Positions 34,001 to 46,925 are shown, counted from the stretch's first letter. The stretch is 64,000 bases of DNA from Dichetophora obliterata (GCA_963920525.1 OY986436.1:8948001-9012000), one strand, 5' to 3'. Translations and numbers: made by a program. The notes: generated by a model from the sequence alone, not told the origin.

Positions 34001-36115
34001 ACCTTGCAAATTGTTGCATTTTTGCCGTGTAGTAAAATTTAATGAATGCCATATTTTAGTGAATAAGCAAAAACAACAAAAATTTAATATATATATATAT
34101 ATGGGTAAATATATAGAGGGCCATGATTCCTAAGACACACACCTAGTCTAAGAAAACAAAAAATAAAATTGAAAAAAGTAAAATTTGTAACAATAATAAA
34201 AAGAAACATAGTTAAAACGTAGCAATTAAACTGAAAATAAACATGACACACACACACACACACACATAGATACAAATACAAACAGGCAGCATAAGTTGTA
34301 AATAGCATGTAATAACAATGTTAGAGATATGAAAAACTTAAAAATAATTTAGTGCTTAAGACAAACATAAGAGATAAATTCACCAAATGCAATTAACAAA
34401 TAAGTTTAGTAAAAATAATGAAAATCTTTTTGTTAAAAATATAAAAAAAAAAATAATTTTCTTTTTTACTATAAATAAATAGCAGCAAATTGAGAAAGTA
34501 GAGTATTTGAACATTTTTTAATAAAATACATTGCACCATTTTAGTTGATATAGTTAAAAAGTTTAACTAAATGTTTAACTATTTTTAGCGCAACAATTCT
34601 AACAATTTAATTGTCATTAACTGTTCTTTTTTATTTTTTATTTTTAACTTTGTTTTGCCCACTTCAGAGAAAATTAATGTTTTTGCTTAAAAAATAGAAA
34701 CAAGTGGTAATGACATAAATGACATGAAAATTTAAATTTTATTTAATTCGATATGAATACAGATTAATGTAAATGCCATTTAAAAGAAAAGCAGCCTTTT
34801 CTTAAAGATGTGAGAAAAGGTTTTCAAACTAATTTATCGCGGTTGTTTGGGTATGTGATTTGTACAACTTTCGCTTTCATCTAATCAATTGAATTAACTA
34901 CAGCTGAGAGACAATTTTTCAATCAATTTTGGCGTTGAAGAATAATTACTAAAAAGATGGGACAAGAAAGGTTTTCTCCTGTAAGGAAGAGCGAAATAGC
35001 GATTTAAAATGCTGATTTTATTTTTTTTTTTCCCAAGATAAACTATGTTTATTGTTATTATCATATGTCTGTGTGAAAACACATTCTAAATATTATTTAT
35101 TCATATTTTTATACTTATTAAAAATGCCTTTATTTTCCGTGCTTCAAAGAACAATAAACAGATTTTTTTTTCTTTTTTTTTTTAATTTTCGTATAAAGGA
35201 CAATCGTGATATTAACTCTAGTGAATAATTACCTAGAATCCTTTTATTGCATATGAAAAAATTTAAACTGAAATATAATTAAATTTAATGGAAAGATTTT
35301 ATTAAAAGCATGTTAATGAAGACTTATTGTATGTATTGAAAATTTTTTTCAAGTTTTTTTTCTAAAATATATTACAAGCACTGCGTAATTATAACAAATG
35401 ATATTGTGTATTAATTAAAAGAAATAATCAATTACTGAGAGAACAATTAAACGTAGCATTAAATTTGAATGCTGAACTGATGCATTTTTTAATGGATACA
35501 ATTTATGAATTAGACAAAACAAAAACCAACACCGTGAATTGAAAACTAAAACAAAGTAGTTTTTAGCTGAATTTTATGGCTATAGGCTTAAAAGTGGATC
35601 ACACGTGGGTAACCTAGACTCAAAAGGTTTTAAATTTTTATTCTACAATAAGAAAGTTTTCGATTGTTTTGTTTGAGTTGAAATACTGTCATTCTGTAAT
35701 TTTGTTGCCTTCAAAATATTCCTAAAAAGTACCAATAGTCCTTTATAATTTTTGAATGAGTCCATAAATTATGTACAAAATCACGTTTATATTGTGAAAA
35801 ATGCTTAATTGGATATCTGAAATAAATCTGTTTATTTAAGGTAAGCAGAAATCAATTAAATAATGATTTCTGTTAGCCCAAAACGTTAACGCTGCTCACC
35901 TTTTTAGCAACAAAAAACTTCAAGAGTTTTTTCGACCTTAACACCACCATGGGTATAGGCTACCACTAAAACTGCAACTGCCCCTCTGATATACAATGTC
36001 ACAATTTTTTAGTAGTATGAAATGCATTAAGCTGTAAAATAAATTGTTAAACCCATGCAAACACAATGCAAAATTTTAAAATAATTATGTTATCTATGTA
36101 CCTTTACACAGGGTG
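34001..36115. other. AT-rich intergenic DNA
   Basis: No gene seen. (TA)n occurs near 34088-34102, (AC)n near 34247-34266, and there are several poly(A)/poly(T) tracts. This is probably downstream flank of the LRR gene. Confidence 0.5.
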
Positions 36116-36476
36116 TCCCGCAATAAAGTGCAACTAGTAGCTGAGCTGAAAGGCGATGTCGAGTTGAGCAAAAAGTTGCATGGAAGGGAGGGTCTATTTT
36201 CACACCTTTGGGAGTTACTGGGTTAAAAAGTATTTCATGACTTTGATGCACATTATTGCTTTTAACAGAAACACTAACTCAAGGAAAACTTATTTAAGAG
36301 CTTATGTGAAAGCAAAAAAATTGACCATTTCTAACAGTGCATCAACAAACCCACCCGATCTATCCATTACCGAGCTGTGCTCGTGTGAAGATTTTTATCT
36401 AATTTTCTTAGAAATTCACTCAAAATTACCTTTCACTTTCGTTAACGGTATCACTTTATTGTGGGATACCCTGTAT
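36116..36476. mobile_element. MITE with ACAGGGTGTCCC ends
   Basis: About 360 bp. The inverted ends ACACAGGGTGTCCCGCAATA and AAAGTG on the left match CACTTTATTGTGGGATACCC then TGTATA on the right. TA flanks suggest a TA target. A 109-codon open frame inside has no recognisable motif. An isolated CAGGGTGTC at 50089 may be a relative. Confidence 0.75.
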
Positions 36477-37629
36477 ACTTTATTTATGCCTCATTTTGTG
36501 AACTATTAATTTATTCAGCTCTAGAACTTCTAAATTTAATTCAACTAAATTTAAGCAACTAGCTTTAATTAAGATATTTTTGAAAAATATTGATTTTATA
36601 AAAATTATGAAAAATTAAAAAAAAATAACAAATAAATAAACAGATGTAACTATATAATACTTATAATTAACAAACACGAATTTTTAATAAAGTGAGAAGA
36701 AAACAAAAATTAAATTAATAAATAAATATAAACTTTAAATAATAAATGAAACATAATTGAAAGATAACTGAAGTTTTATTTACTGATAAAGATAAAACCG
36801 TTGATATGCTATAGACTAAGTTTGCGCATAAAGCAAAAATTTTAACGGTAAGAACTGATAAAAAATTAAAATAATTTTTACAGGTTTTTACTGAAATCAG
36901 GAGTACGTAAGCAGCTCAAAACAGCATCTATAACTGTAGTCTCTATATCTTTTAATGCTTATTCATTTAACTTAATGAATTACTAAAACAATCATTTTAG
37001 TTTGATTATCACTTTGTGGAGTTTGAACATTAATTTTTACATTAAATTTTTTTTTTGTCATGGCAAGTCTCAGGTAAGAAAGTATCTGTTTTTAATTATT
37101 TTAATATGAAATTACTTTCAATTAAAGTTTTTTCTAAATGACTTTGTTATTTATTATGTTGATTTTATATGACTTAAATACAAATTCTAAATGTTTGATA
37201 GTTTAAATCAGGGATAGCCAAAAAAAATTGTTTCAAGAGTGCAACAACAATTACAACAAAAAACAACAAAAACAAGCAATAGTAAGCTACGTGGTACAAT
37301 AAGGAATTACTAAAATAAAAACAACACATAAAAGTAACAACACGCATGCCGGTAGCGACGAAAAACTACGCAAAATTTCGCAAAATCCGACAAGAAACCT
37401 TCAATATAGCAAAAATTTTGCGCGGTCGCATGCACTGTGTAAACAGACCAACAACGAAAAAACACTATAAACGCTATATTTACCAAGAACAACAAGAAGA
37501 AACAACAACACAAACGCGCTGTATTGTAGCGGTGCAGCTGTGCCTGTGAACGATTCGGCGAATTACAACAATCATGAAAATCTTGAAGTTATTGTAAAAG
37601 AGTGGAAGGAGTGTAAAGATTTATAGCTT
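36477..37629. other. AT-rich spacer
   Basis: It includes one arm-like sequence near 37174-37210 (AATACAAATTCTAAATG then TTTGATAGTTTAAAT). This is inverted relative to sequence at 38518-38545 and 42921-42935, on either side of the Jockey-like insertion. No gene recognised. Confidence 0.45.
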
Positions 37630-37985
37630 TGACACATTGGCATAGGTAATCTTGGTTATCTTTTGTAGTTTAAAATATAACCATTAGAGATGACACACTC
37701 AATATTTTTCTTAACTAGTTTAAAAAAATAACGAAACATATAGAAGCAATGGGCGAGCGAACAACACTATAATCATAAAATTTCAGCATGTGTGCTTGAG
37801 AGAGAGCACAGTAGCTATCAATGAAAGTGTGGAAGGAAGAATATCAAAATTAGCTGTTAAAACTCGTTTAGCTGCGATAAACGACTTTCGGAAACTAGTT
37901 TTGACTTAACGAATTCTTAACATAGTTTATCAGAAAATTAAACTAGAAAAGCGATTTAAACACGTTTAAGTCTGCCAATGTGTCA
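37630..37985. mobile_element. Possible MITE with TGACACATTGGCA ends
   Basis: TGACACATTGGCA at 37630 and its inverse TGCCAATGTGTCA ending at 37985 bound 356 bp. Inward similarity is weak. Non-coding. Confidence 0.5.
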
Positions 37986-38034
37986 CAGGTATTAGGCGCT
38001 GACGACTGCTGGTTTAAATCATACTTGATTTTAA

Positions 38035-38515
38035 ATACAAATTCTAGTTGCTTGATAGTTTAAAATCGTTTATTGAGCCTTAGGTCAAGGTTAGAACAAT
38101 TAATTGTTCTATCGAATTTTTCCAAAGAAACAACAACAACAACAACAATGTTTTCAATATTAATAATAACATAGGCATAAAGAGTAAACTAAAGCAAAAA
38201 TGCAACAACTAACATGAAAATATGAAATGGGAGAAAAACTGAGAAATTGACACTTAAAATCTCATCGCCTCTGTGGTGCAGTGCGCTAATGAGCGCTTGC
38301 ACGGTGTATCACAAAGATTTCTGATGAAGTTTTTAGCAGGGCCGAAATTGCAATAAAATCAGCTAGTGATGTTTTCCTTTTCATACTCAAAACATTGTTG
38401 TTGTTGTTGTTTCTTAGGAAAAATTCGTTAGAACAATTAATTGTTTTTACCTTAACCTAAAGCGCAATAAACGATTTTAAACTATCAAACAACTAGAATT
38501 TGTATTTAAAATCAA
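38035..38515. mobile_element. Foldback element with CAA/GTT-bearing arms
   Basis: The arm at 38035-38153 (AAATTCTAGTTGCTTGATAG, TTTAAAATCGTTTATTG, GAACAATTAATTGTTC, CAACAACAACAACAA) is inverted at about 38395-38512 with moderate divergence. The centre (38268-38335) has a box-A-like tRNA segment (GTGGTGCAGTGCGC) without a convincing T-arm. Confidence 0.72.
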
Positions 38516-38600
38516 CTATGATTTAAACTATCAAACATTTAAACTATCAAACAGTCTTCGTCTGATCGTTGGCAGAAACACATTCGCCTACTCTCTTATC

Positions 38601-39837
38601 ATGTACGCATGCGCGGCGTGTAACACTCAATTTGACACACTTAATCTAATCACATGTGGTTATTGTTTTAAAAAACTTCATAAAAAGTGCATCAATCTAG
38701 ATGAAAACTGTTTAAATCTAATAAACAATAATGACAATATATTTTTAAAATGCGATCATTGTGCTAATAAGTCATTTTCAGACATTCTTATTAAAATTGA
38801 AAATGCTCTTAAATCTGTCCAAGAAGTTAAAGACTTGTTTGAATCTGTGGTAAATGTTAATCTCGTGTCCACAGAGACTAATAAGAAAGGGTCGAAAGCA
38901 AAAGCTGATACTCAAATTCTCACGCGATCTAAAGCTTAATATGCAGAGGTTGCTCGTTTGCCAAATGTTTTGCATCATAGTGATTCTCTTAGTTCCCCCG
39001 CTCAATTTGATAAAACAAATAAAAGTGATCGTAATATACCGAAAAACAATCGCGCTCCCAAAGCATCCCTGAATGTTTTGTCTTGCTCAAGCAGTAAATC
39101 TGCATTTTTTGATGATACTGAGAATCTCTCTTCTGACACCGTTGCTGTAATTACTGGTGCTGTTAACGCCAATGTTGGTAATGCTATTCCTGTTGTTGTT
39201 GCCGACTCTCTGATTGGTGATGCTGTGTGTGCTCTTAAAAATGCAAATGCTGCCGCTTATTCTAATGCTGTTAATGCTGTTCCTATTGTTGTTACTGACT
39301 CTCTTAGTAAGGTTTCTGCGATCGATAAAAATAATGCAATAATTGGCACTAAGGTTAATGAACAAAACGAAGGTCAGTGCTTCTCCGTTTCTAATGCTCC
39401 CGTTCGCTCCAATGACAGTGGGACAACTCATGAATTTCTGTCATCAAAACCTATCTCACATATAAATAAACATAGCAATAAACATTCAGAAATAATTAAA
39501 CCAATTATTGGATGTAATGACTATGTTGGAAAACTTTGATGTTATAAAGCGCCGAAAGAGGTTTCATGTATCAAATTTAAGATCAACTACAACATATCAA
39601 GCGATTCAAGAATATGTGTCATCAAAAGCAAATATAGCTTCAACGGAAGTTTCCTGTTTTAGTTTAACTAAAAAAGATGTTTCAGACTCAAAATTTATAA
39701 GTTTTAAAATAACCATACCTGCAGCACTTGTAAGTGTGGTCTACAATTCAGATTTTTGGCCATCAGGGGTGCGTGTGAAACCTTTTTATGTTTCAAAAAA
39801 CTACGTGCGCCCGCCAAAACAAACTCAGCGCACTTAA
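38601..39837 (+). pseudogene. LINE ORF1 (zinc-finger and RRM-like nucleic-acid-binding protein)
   Basis: ATG at 38601 opens a PHD/zinc-ribbon-like Cys/His cluster (MYACAACNTQF, CGYCFKKLHKKC, CDHC). A TAA at 38937 interrupts the same frame, which then runs through a Ser/Ala/Asn-rich linker to 39539. After a frameshift at about 39505 the C-terminal domain (RRKRFHVSNL, VSCFSLTKKD, FISFKITIPAAL, SDFWPSGVRVKPF) is readable to 39837. This is the layout of ORF1 proteins of Jockey/CR1-group elements, which bind element RNA. Confidence 0.8.
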
Positions 39838-42763
39838 AAAAACTATCTAATAATGTTAGTATTTTATCGAATAATGGCGGCATTTTGAGTCCTGTCAATA
39901 AATTTCTACAACTTTATTACCAAAATTCGGCTGGCCTCCGTACAAAGTCCACTCAGTTTTCTTTAAATATTATGGATTTTTCTTTTGATGTTATCGCTTT
40001 AACGGAGACTTGGTTACATCAGAGCATCTATACATCTGAATTCTTTGATGAAACGTTCGAGGTTTTTCGCCGTGATCGGTCATTGACATCAACTGGCTTA
40101 ACAAGAGGTGGTGGTGTCTTGATTGCTATCCGTGCAGTTTATCGTTGTCAGCAGATATCATTGCTAAACACATCCGATCTCTTGGAACAAATATGCGTTC
40201 GTGTAGATTGCCCTTGGAATGTTGATGGTTCTAACTATATTAAAAGTATATATATATTTGTATCTTATATTCCACCTTGCTCTTCAAGTGAAGTTTATTC
40301 TATGCACTTTATTAATATGTTGAACGTAATTGATAGGCTCAAAGATAATGAATACCCGATTGTATTGGGTGATTTCAACTTAAGTAGTGTAAATTGGACT
40401 TATTCTAAGGATCTTTTAAGTATGATTCCGAACTCGATGTGCAACAATTTGGAAATCGATTTTTTAGACTCTATATATTCCTTGGGTCTGATTCAAATAA
40501 ACTCTGTCACAAATAGCTTGAACAAAATCTTAGATCTTATTTTTATTGATAATGAGCTAAATGCCAATTGTGTTGAATCGGATTTACTTCTTTCAAATAA
40601 TAGTTTTCATCATAAAGCACTTTTAATACAATTAGAAATTCTTATTAATGATACATCTGCCATAGAAGAAGATACTTTTGTTTTGCATTTAAAAAAGCTG
40701 ATTACACAGCGATATCTACATTTTTATCGAGTGTGGATTGGCGTCTGGGTTTTGGTGATATCTTGTCAGATAATTATGACTTTTTTATCGAAATTATAAA
40801 TCAAGGATTTACTCGCTTTGTTCCTATTAAAAAGATAAGGAAAATTTCTAAGCCGGAGTGGTTCAATAAAAGTCTTTCAAAATTAAAAAACCGTATGAAC
40901 AAATTGTTCAAAAAAAGTAAAATAAATATATCTTTTCGTAAAACTATTTACAGGCGCGTAGTGAATACGCATCTCTTAAAGAATCGCTCTACAAATCTCA
41001 CCTTAATAAGCTGGAGTCTGATATTAGAGAAAATCCGAAGAACTTTTGGAATTTCTTAAATAAAAAAAGGAACACGAAGGGTTTCCCTAAAAATATGTTT
41101 TTTAACGAAAAAACTGCAAGTAGCACTTCAGACGTCACAAATCTTTTTGCTGATTATTTTCAATCGAATTTTTTATTAGACGACGGAGATGACGTGAACT
41201 GCCCTTTTTATTATAATGACAACCGTATTATTTATATGGGTTCATTAGTTCTTTCTGATGATGATGTCTTACAAGATTTGCTCACTCTAGACATTAATTA
41301 AGGAACTGGTCCTGATAATATTCCCCCAATATTTCTAAAAAACTTCGCAGCTGTGTTAGCCCAGCCATTAGCGCTTTTATTTAATTTATCTTTAAAGACA
41401 GGGCAGCTTTTGAATATTTGGAAAGAATCCATTATAGTCCTTATCCATAAGTCTGGCTCTAGGCAAAATATAGCGAACTATAGACCGATATCAAAATTGC
41501 CCTTGATCCCTAAATTATTTGAGTCAATTGTCAAAAAACACATTTATGCTAGAATTAAAAACTCTATCTCTAAATTCCAACACGGTTTTGTTAGTGATAA
41601 ATCTACTTCTACAAACCTAACACTGTTCTCTCACTTCATCAAAACTGAAATGGAAAAAGGCAATCAAATTGACGTAATTATTACTGATTTCGCCAAAGCC
41701 TTTGATAGAGTTCAGCACTCCATTATGGTTAAAAAACTTTCCCTAATGGGGTTTCATTCCTCTTTGTTATCCTGGCTGAGGAATTACCTTTCTGATAGGT
41801 ATCAAGTTGTTCGTATTGGTAACTGCTACTCAAAATCTATTACTAAGCATTCTGGTGTGCCCCGAGGAAGCCACCTTGGACCTCTATTGTTTGTCTTGTT
41901 CATCAACGATCTCCCAAACTTTTTACAGCATACTAACTGTTTGATGTATGCTGATGATGTTAAACTGTTTAATTCGGTTTCTTCAACTTCCGACCATCGA
42001 CTTCTTCAAATTGATTTAAACAATATGATTAAATGGTGTTCAGTTAATAGACTTTATTTAAATGTTGCCAAATGCAACATTATGTCTTTTTATATGAAAA
42101 AAGAACCAAATTTTTTTAATTACTCAATCGCAAATAGTAGTCTTTCACGTGTCGAGTCTACATCTGATCTGGGAATTCTTTTTGATAGAAAAATTTCTTT
42201 TTCCAACCATTACGATTGCATAATTACTAAGGCTAATGCAATGATGGGTTTTTTGAGGCGTAATTCGAAGGAATTTAAGGATCCATATACTCTCAGAACG
42301 TTATTTTTATCTTTAGTAAGGTCTATCTTGGAATATGGATATGTGATCTGGGATCCATATTACGAGGTAGATTCTTTGCGATTGGAAAAAATACAAAAAC
42401 GTTTCACTCGTTACATAATGTTTAAATTAAATTGGAATTTCATGCCAACGTACGTATCTAGGTGTGCTCTTCTGTTTCTTAATACCTTAGCCTCCAGACG
42501 TAAATTTTTTTCTTGTTATTTTTGTTCGCGATATAATTATGTCACATATAGACTGCGCGCCACTCCTCGCACTTTTAAGAATATATGCGCCTGAAAAATA
42601 TTTTAGGCAAAGAGATTTTTTTTACATTCCGTATCATAGGACAAACTATGGCCGTAATGATCCTATTAATAATATGTGCTTAGCGTTCAATTCTATAAGT
42701 GCTCAAATAGATCTCACTCTGAATAAACAAACTTTTAAACAAAATTTATTAAGAATTGTTTAA
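39756..42763 (+). pseudogene. LINE ORF2 (endonuclease and reverse transcriptase)
   Basis: The endonuclease (APE type) is readable at about 39903-40680: LYYQNSAGLRTK, VIALTETWL, YIPP, VLGDFNL and SFHHKALLI. Frameshifts near 40730 and 41060 and a TAA at 41299 (between DIN and GTGPDNIPP) break the linker. The reverse transcriptase at 41353-42594 has YRPISKLPLIPKLFE, HGFVSDKST, DFAKAFDRVQH, GVPRGSHLGPLLFVLFINDL and the catalytic YADD (LMYADDVKLF, about 41948). The C-terminal part shifts to another frame near 42540 and ends at 42763. It would act by target-primed reverse transcription; this copy cannot. Confidence 0.93.
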
Positions 42764-43199
42764 AATGAATTTATAAAAGTGTAATATTCTTTAATATAAC
42801 TATGTTTACATTTTATTAGTATTATATCATATTTTTTTTATAATTTATATGTTATTACTCAAACTGTTAAACGATTGTTGATAGTTAAAATAGAAATAAA
42901 TAAATAAATAAATAAATTTAAAATTCGTATTTAAATCAAAATTACTTTCAATTGGTAATATATTAACCTAACATTGTCAAAATATGAAGAGTTTTCTTTT
43001 AATATATTTCTCTATAAAATTACACGGGCTTTTTTTTTGACTGAACCAACGCTCAGGGGGTGCCCCCTATAAATGTGTTAACATTTTGTTGATTCGGAAG
43101 ATGGGTTGTAGTTAGTTGGTTCAAGGTTCTGTGGGGCATTGAATCAATGGTAAAGGTGTGGGTTTTGACAGCTGCCCAAATGGACCTGGGAAAGATACG

Positions 43200-43378
43200 A
43201 GCTGGTGGCGTCAGGCCACGTATCTCCCTTGAACACTTCCCATGGTAATACCATGGGAAATACTTTCATGCCCTATCAAATATATCGCACGACGTTGAAT
43301 TCGATCCAGAAGCTCCAAATAAGATCTTGAAGCCCCTTTCCAAACATGCAAATTGCAATCCATTTTCGCCTTGATGAA
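43200..43378 (-). pseudogene. Non-LTR retrotransposon RT 3' fragment
   Basis: The minus strand from 43375 reads DCNLHVWKGASRSYLELLDR, IQRRAIYLIG and SVQGRYVA, then a stop. This is the conserved region just after the reverse transcriptase of Jockey/CR1-type LINEs (HxWxGAxxxxLxxLDxIQRRAIRLI). The segment is more GC-rich than its surroundings. The rest of 43030-43390 is an eroded extension. Confidence 0.68.
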
Positions 43379-43609
43379 ATAAATAAAAGCAGATTACAGT
43401 TTTAACAAAGTTTATTGGTTTCATTACGATTGACTAACAGCAAGTAAAAAGAAAAAGAAAAATATTGTAATATAGAAAGATTAAAAAACAAAAATCAGTG
43501 TTGTCGCTTTTATGTAAGATTATGAAGAAAGGGAACTAATTTTATTATATCATACAATACTCTCATTAAAATTTTACCTTTCTTTATAAAATGTTATATT
43601 ACATAATTA

Positions 43610-43720
43610 TTTTTTGAAGTGAAAACTTCTTTAGGCGCGTTGAACGATTTTGGTAGAGTGTAAATCTTTGGTTTGTGTCATCGTATTTTTCCAAGTAACT
43701 CTCGTCATCAATACAGACAG
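43610..43720 (+). repeat. Dispersed repeat, partner of 15876-16040
   Basis: GTTGAACGATTTTGGTAGAG and TCTCGTCATCAATACAG match the sequence that begins the ORF1 relic at 15.9 kb. It is probably a solo 5' end of that retroposon family. 43721-44464 is AT-rich with no feature recognised. Confidence 0.65.
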
Positions 43721-44464
43721 CAAAGATAACAAGATAGGAAACTAAGACAGCATAGCATCAAAAAAACTTTGCATGTATTTATGCATAAAAAATCAACAAT
43801 GATCGCCACTCTTGTTCTTAGTCGGCCGCAAGCTCACAAAGAAATCACTTGGCATTTCCTGAAATTAATGCATATAATCTGTTTGTTAGTATATAAATAC
43901 TTAAGTTAGGTTGCAATAAGATGTTTGCAAGCAAAACTTATTATTAATTCGCAAGCAAAACTTATTATTATTAATATAGACTAATATAAAGTCCATATAT
44001 GCTTTTAAAGTTCGGCAATTTCTTCAGTTGTTGTATTTGTCAACATTTTTAAAACATTTGCTTTTGCTCAAACCATCGCATGGTGAGATTTAAAAATGGA
44101 ACGATCTTCTTTTTTTTCTGCATTTTTCTATTGGAACTTCGTTTGCAAACAAGAAAAATAATGTATGGATTAAGTGTTTTAACATTTTAATCTTTAAGTT
44201 GTGATAAAGAAATATGTTGAACATTCAAGTAATTACATGCATGCTCTTATTTTATTACATATTGTTAAACAAAATTTGACAATTTTCACACTTGTTGTAT
44301 TTGTCAGTGGCTTTTTATTTTCAACACTGCGGCATTTTATTTTCAGAGTTGCCAACTATCATTGTTTTATTAATAAATTTTTTCATAAAGGGTGTGTGTC
44401 AAAAGGAAACTTTTCAGTCGTGGTAGGATAGAAAATATCAGGTTGATTAAAATTTGTGTGTGTT

Positions 44465-44985
44465 TTGAAAAAAATTCAAGCTGAATGCACAACAACGATT
44501 ATCAAGCAAATCTACAACAAAAACGCAGAGAGAATGATATCACATATCACAGCGGTTGCGCAGCGTTAGAGGGGATGCACCGAATTGGCGGCGAAAAATA
44601 AATAGCACTTTGCTTGCTATTTTTTCTGTTTGCCTGCTAGCAAGATCTAAAGTGGAGGCATTAAAAGAGACTTCACGACAGTCAAACAAAATACAAATAT
44701 GAAAAATTTAAATTTAATTTTATTTCAGTAGTTAGCTCTGAAGTCTCTTTTAATGACTCCCTCCACATGAGGTCTTGCTAGCAGGCAAACAGAAAAAATA
44801 GCAAGCAAAGTGCTGTATATTTTCCGCCTCCAATTCGGTTCATCTCCTCTAACGCTGCGCAATCGCTGGGATCTTGTCATTCTATTTGCGTTGTTGTTGT
44901 AGATTTGCTTGGTAGTTATTGTTGTACAGTAAGCTTTAATTTTTTGTAGATGTTTATTTGTAGCTACAGTCAGCATATGACATCG
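44465..44985. mobile_element. Large foldback element, arms about 220 bp
   Basis: The left arm (44465-44685) and right arm (44735-44985) are inverted and about 85-90 percent alike by eye. Shared pieces include AAGCAAATCTACAACAA, GCGCAGCGTTAGAGG, CTTTGCTTGCTATTTTTTCT and GTTTGCCTGCTAGCAAGA. A further outer-arm copy lies at 46926-47060. Confidence 0.87.
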
Positions 44986-45090
44986 AACTAATTTAGAAAA
45001 CAGTTTATACATATGAATTAAAGAGTATATATAATATTGGTAAAACTATTTGTTTTTAGTAAAAGTGTTAAAGTATCGGAAATATATATA

Positions 45091-46008
45091 TTAGGGCGGG
45101 TCGATTTGTAGGGAGTGAAAAAATTCACCAATTTCCCTATGATTTTCATATTCTATGGGTTATTCCATTAAAATTTGCCGAAGGAACCATACCTCTATCG
45201 TTAAAATCGAGTCCCCTACTTTTTGTTGGTAAAAAGTTCAAAAGTTACGGGCATTTTTGACCATTTCTCCATTTTTGTCATGATTTTGTCCTAGAATATT
45301 ACTTTCATGGCCATTTTTTTGGCTCAATCCATTATTTAATTCAATTTACAATTCAAAACGAAGAGTTTAAGCCCAAATTTATCGAATTCGGTTGATTAAT
45401 TCATGCGATATTGCTAAAACAAAATAACACATAAAACCAACTTTTTGATTTTTTTCCCTTTTTATATTTTTTTCTACAAAAATTCAAATTAAGAGATAAT
45501 AAAGTATCTATCAACCTATTTTTAAAAAAAAAATATTCAATTTGAGTGTAGTAAAAGACAAAATGTGGAAAAAGACATTATTTTTTCTGAAAGTCTTGTT
45601 TGCTTCATGCCAATGTAAAAAATATGCCCTGTGAAAAAATATGCCAAAAATGTAAAGCGCAAATCAGTCCAGTCGTAACGTAAGGTTCGTAAGCTTCGTA
45701 AGTCAAAAAAATTGAGCCAAAAAATTGGCCATTTTTTGGTTTTTTTTTTTGTTAATTGATCAAAATGAGCTCACCTTTCCAACGCGTCTACTGGCGATTA
45801 AACCCGATCGATAGTTTTTGAGTTTTGGATGTGAACGTGTAGGTAATATTTCATACGAACGTCAATTTGGGAAAAAATCTACCAACAAAAAGTAGGAGAC
45901 TCGATTTTAACGATAGAGGTATGGTTCCTTTGGCAAATTTTCATGGAATAACCCATAGAATACGGAAATCATAGGGAAATTGTCGAAAAATAAATCGACC
46001 CGCCCTAA
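45091..46008. mobile_element. TTAGGGCGGGTC family, non-coding element, 918 bp
   Basis: The ends TTAGGGCGGGTCGATTT and AAATCGACCCGCCCTAA are flanked by TATATA (45085-45090 and 46009-46014). Terminal similarity extends about 145 bp (TTTCCCTATGATTT, AACCATACCTCTATCG, CCTACTTTTTGTTGGTA). The interior is unrelated to the coding copy at 27816, so this is a second subfamily. Confidence 0.92.
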
Positions 46009-46024
46009 TATATATATATATATA

Positions 46025-46335
46025 TTAGGGCGGGTCAAATTCTGGCTCAGCGAAATTCGTAAAATACATGTAATTTCAAGACTTTTTCTCCACTACAGCA
46101 TATACAAATTCTGAAAAAAAGCTGTGCGGACTTTCGTAAATAGATTCATACACATACATTCATACATTCATATTTTATAATTGAGAACAAAATCTATTTA
46201 CGAAAGTCCGCACAGCTTTTTTTCAGAATTTGTATATGCTGTAGTGGAGAAAAAGTCTTGAAATTACATGTATTTTACGAATTTCGCTGAGCCAGACCTC
46301 CAAAAAATTCGTCCATACAAATTGACCCGCCCTAA
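46025..46335. mobile_element. TTAGGGCGGGTC family MITE, 311-bp deletion derivative
   Basis: Its terminal halves are nearly identical to the inverted repeats of the 3.1-kb coding copy (CTGGCTCAGCGAAATTCG, CTTTTTCTCCACTACAGC, AAAGCTGTGCGGACTTTCG), and almost nothing else is present. It is flanked by TATATA (46019-46024 and 46336-46341). It lies 16 bp from the preceding element. Confidence 0.93.
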
Positions 46336-46363
46336 TATATATACATATTTATATATGTATATA

Positions 46364-46436
<73 letters not shown>

Positions 46437-46475
46437 TACATATATTTAGTTCATATATATGAACAATTTAGCTCA
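46336..46475. repeat. (TA)n microsatellite
   Basis: A long TATATA run with a few interruptions. It probably served as the target of the two adjacent TTAGGGCGGGTC elements. 46476-46925 is AT-rich with nothing recognised. Confidence 0.95.
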
Positions 46476-46925
46476 TTGAGTAAATTTAAAGAGTATATAT
46501 GTGTATTTATATAATAACAATTACGAAATAAACCTGCAAAATAAATTAATATTTTCAGTAGTAATTGGATAACTAAAGTCTGCTTATCCTAAGCATTCTA
46601 TTTTTTAAACTGTTAACCATCAATTTCTTATATGAAATAAATATAATTTATATGCTATAGATATTTCTTAATTTTAGAATATTCTATTTTGAATACACAA
46701 CGCAATATTGATATGGTGAACATGTATATTGTGTTAGTGTTATGATATAAATAGATATAAATAAATTTTATTTTTTATATTAATTCAATAATGAAATTAT
46801 TTAAATAAATAACTTTAATAATATGTATTTTTGATATGGTAACACTTTTGCTTAAAAGAAATAGTTTCAGTAATATATAAAAAATGTAATGATTTGCTAT
46901 AAGCTCTTAACCAAAACAATTCTGA

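Larger units (their letters stand above)
38552..42918 (+). mobile_element. Jockey-like non-LTR retrotransposon, near full length but decayed
   Basis: It starts at CAGTCTTCGTCTGATCGTT, which resembles a Jockey-type 5' start. ORF1 and ORF2 are in the usual order, with endonuclease before reverse transcriptase, and it ends in an AAATA(AATA)n tail at about 42890-42918. It is inserted in AT-rich inverted-repeat sequence: AACTATCAAACATTT before it continues as AAAATTCGTATTTAAATC after it. Stops and frameshifts make this copy non-functional. Confidence 0.9.

Noticed and set aside
36180..36509. 109-codon frame as a gene
   Set aside because: It lies within the ACAGGGTGTCCC MITE and runs across its right end, with no recognisable domain.
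38268..38335. tRNA gene or tRNA-derived SINE
   Set aside because: A box-A-like GTGGTGCAGTGCGC is present, but no box B (GGTTCGANTCC-type) and no cloverleaf can be drawn.
38778..39431. Minus-strand frames opposite the LINE ORF1
   Set aside because: They are shadows of the plus-strand ORF1 of the Jockey-like element.
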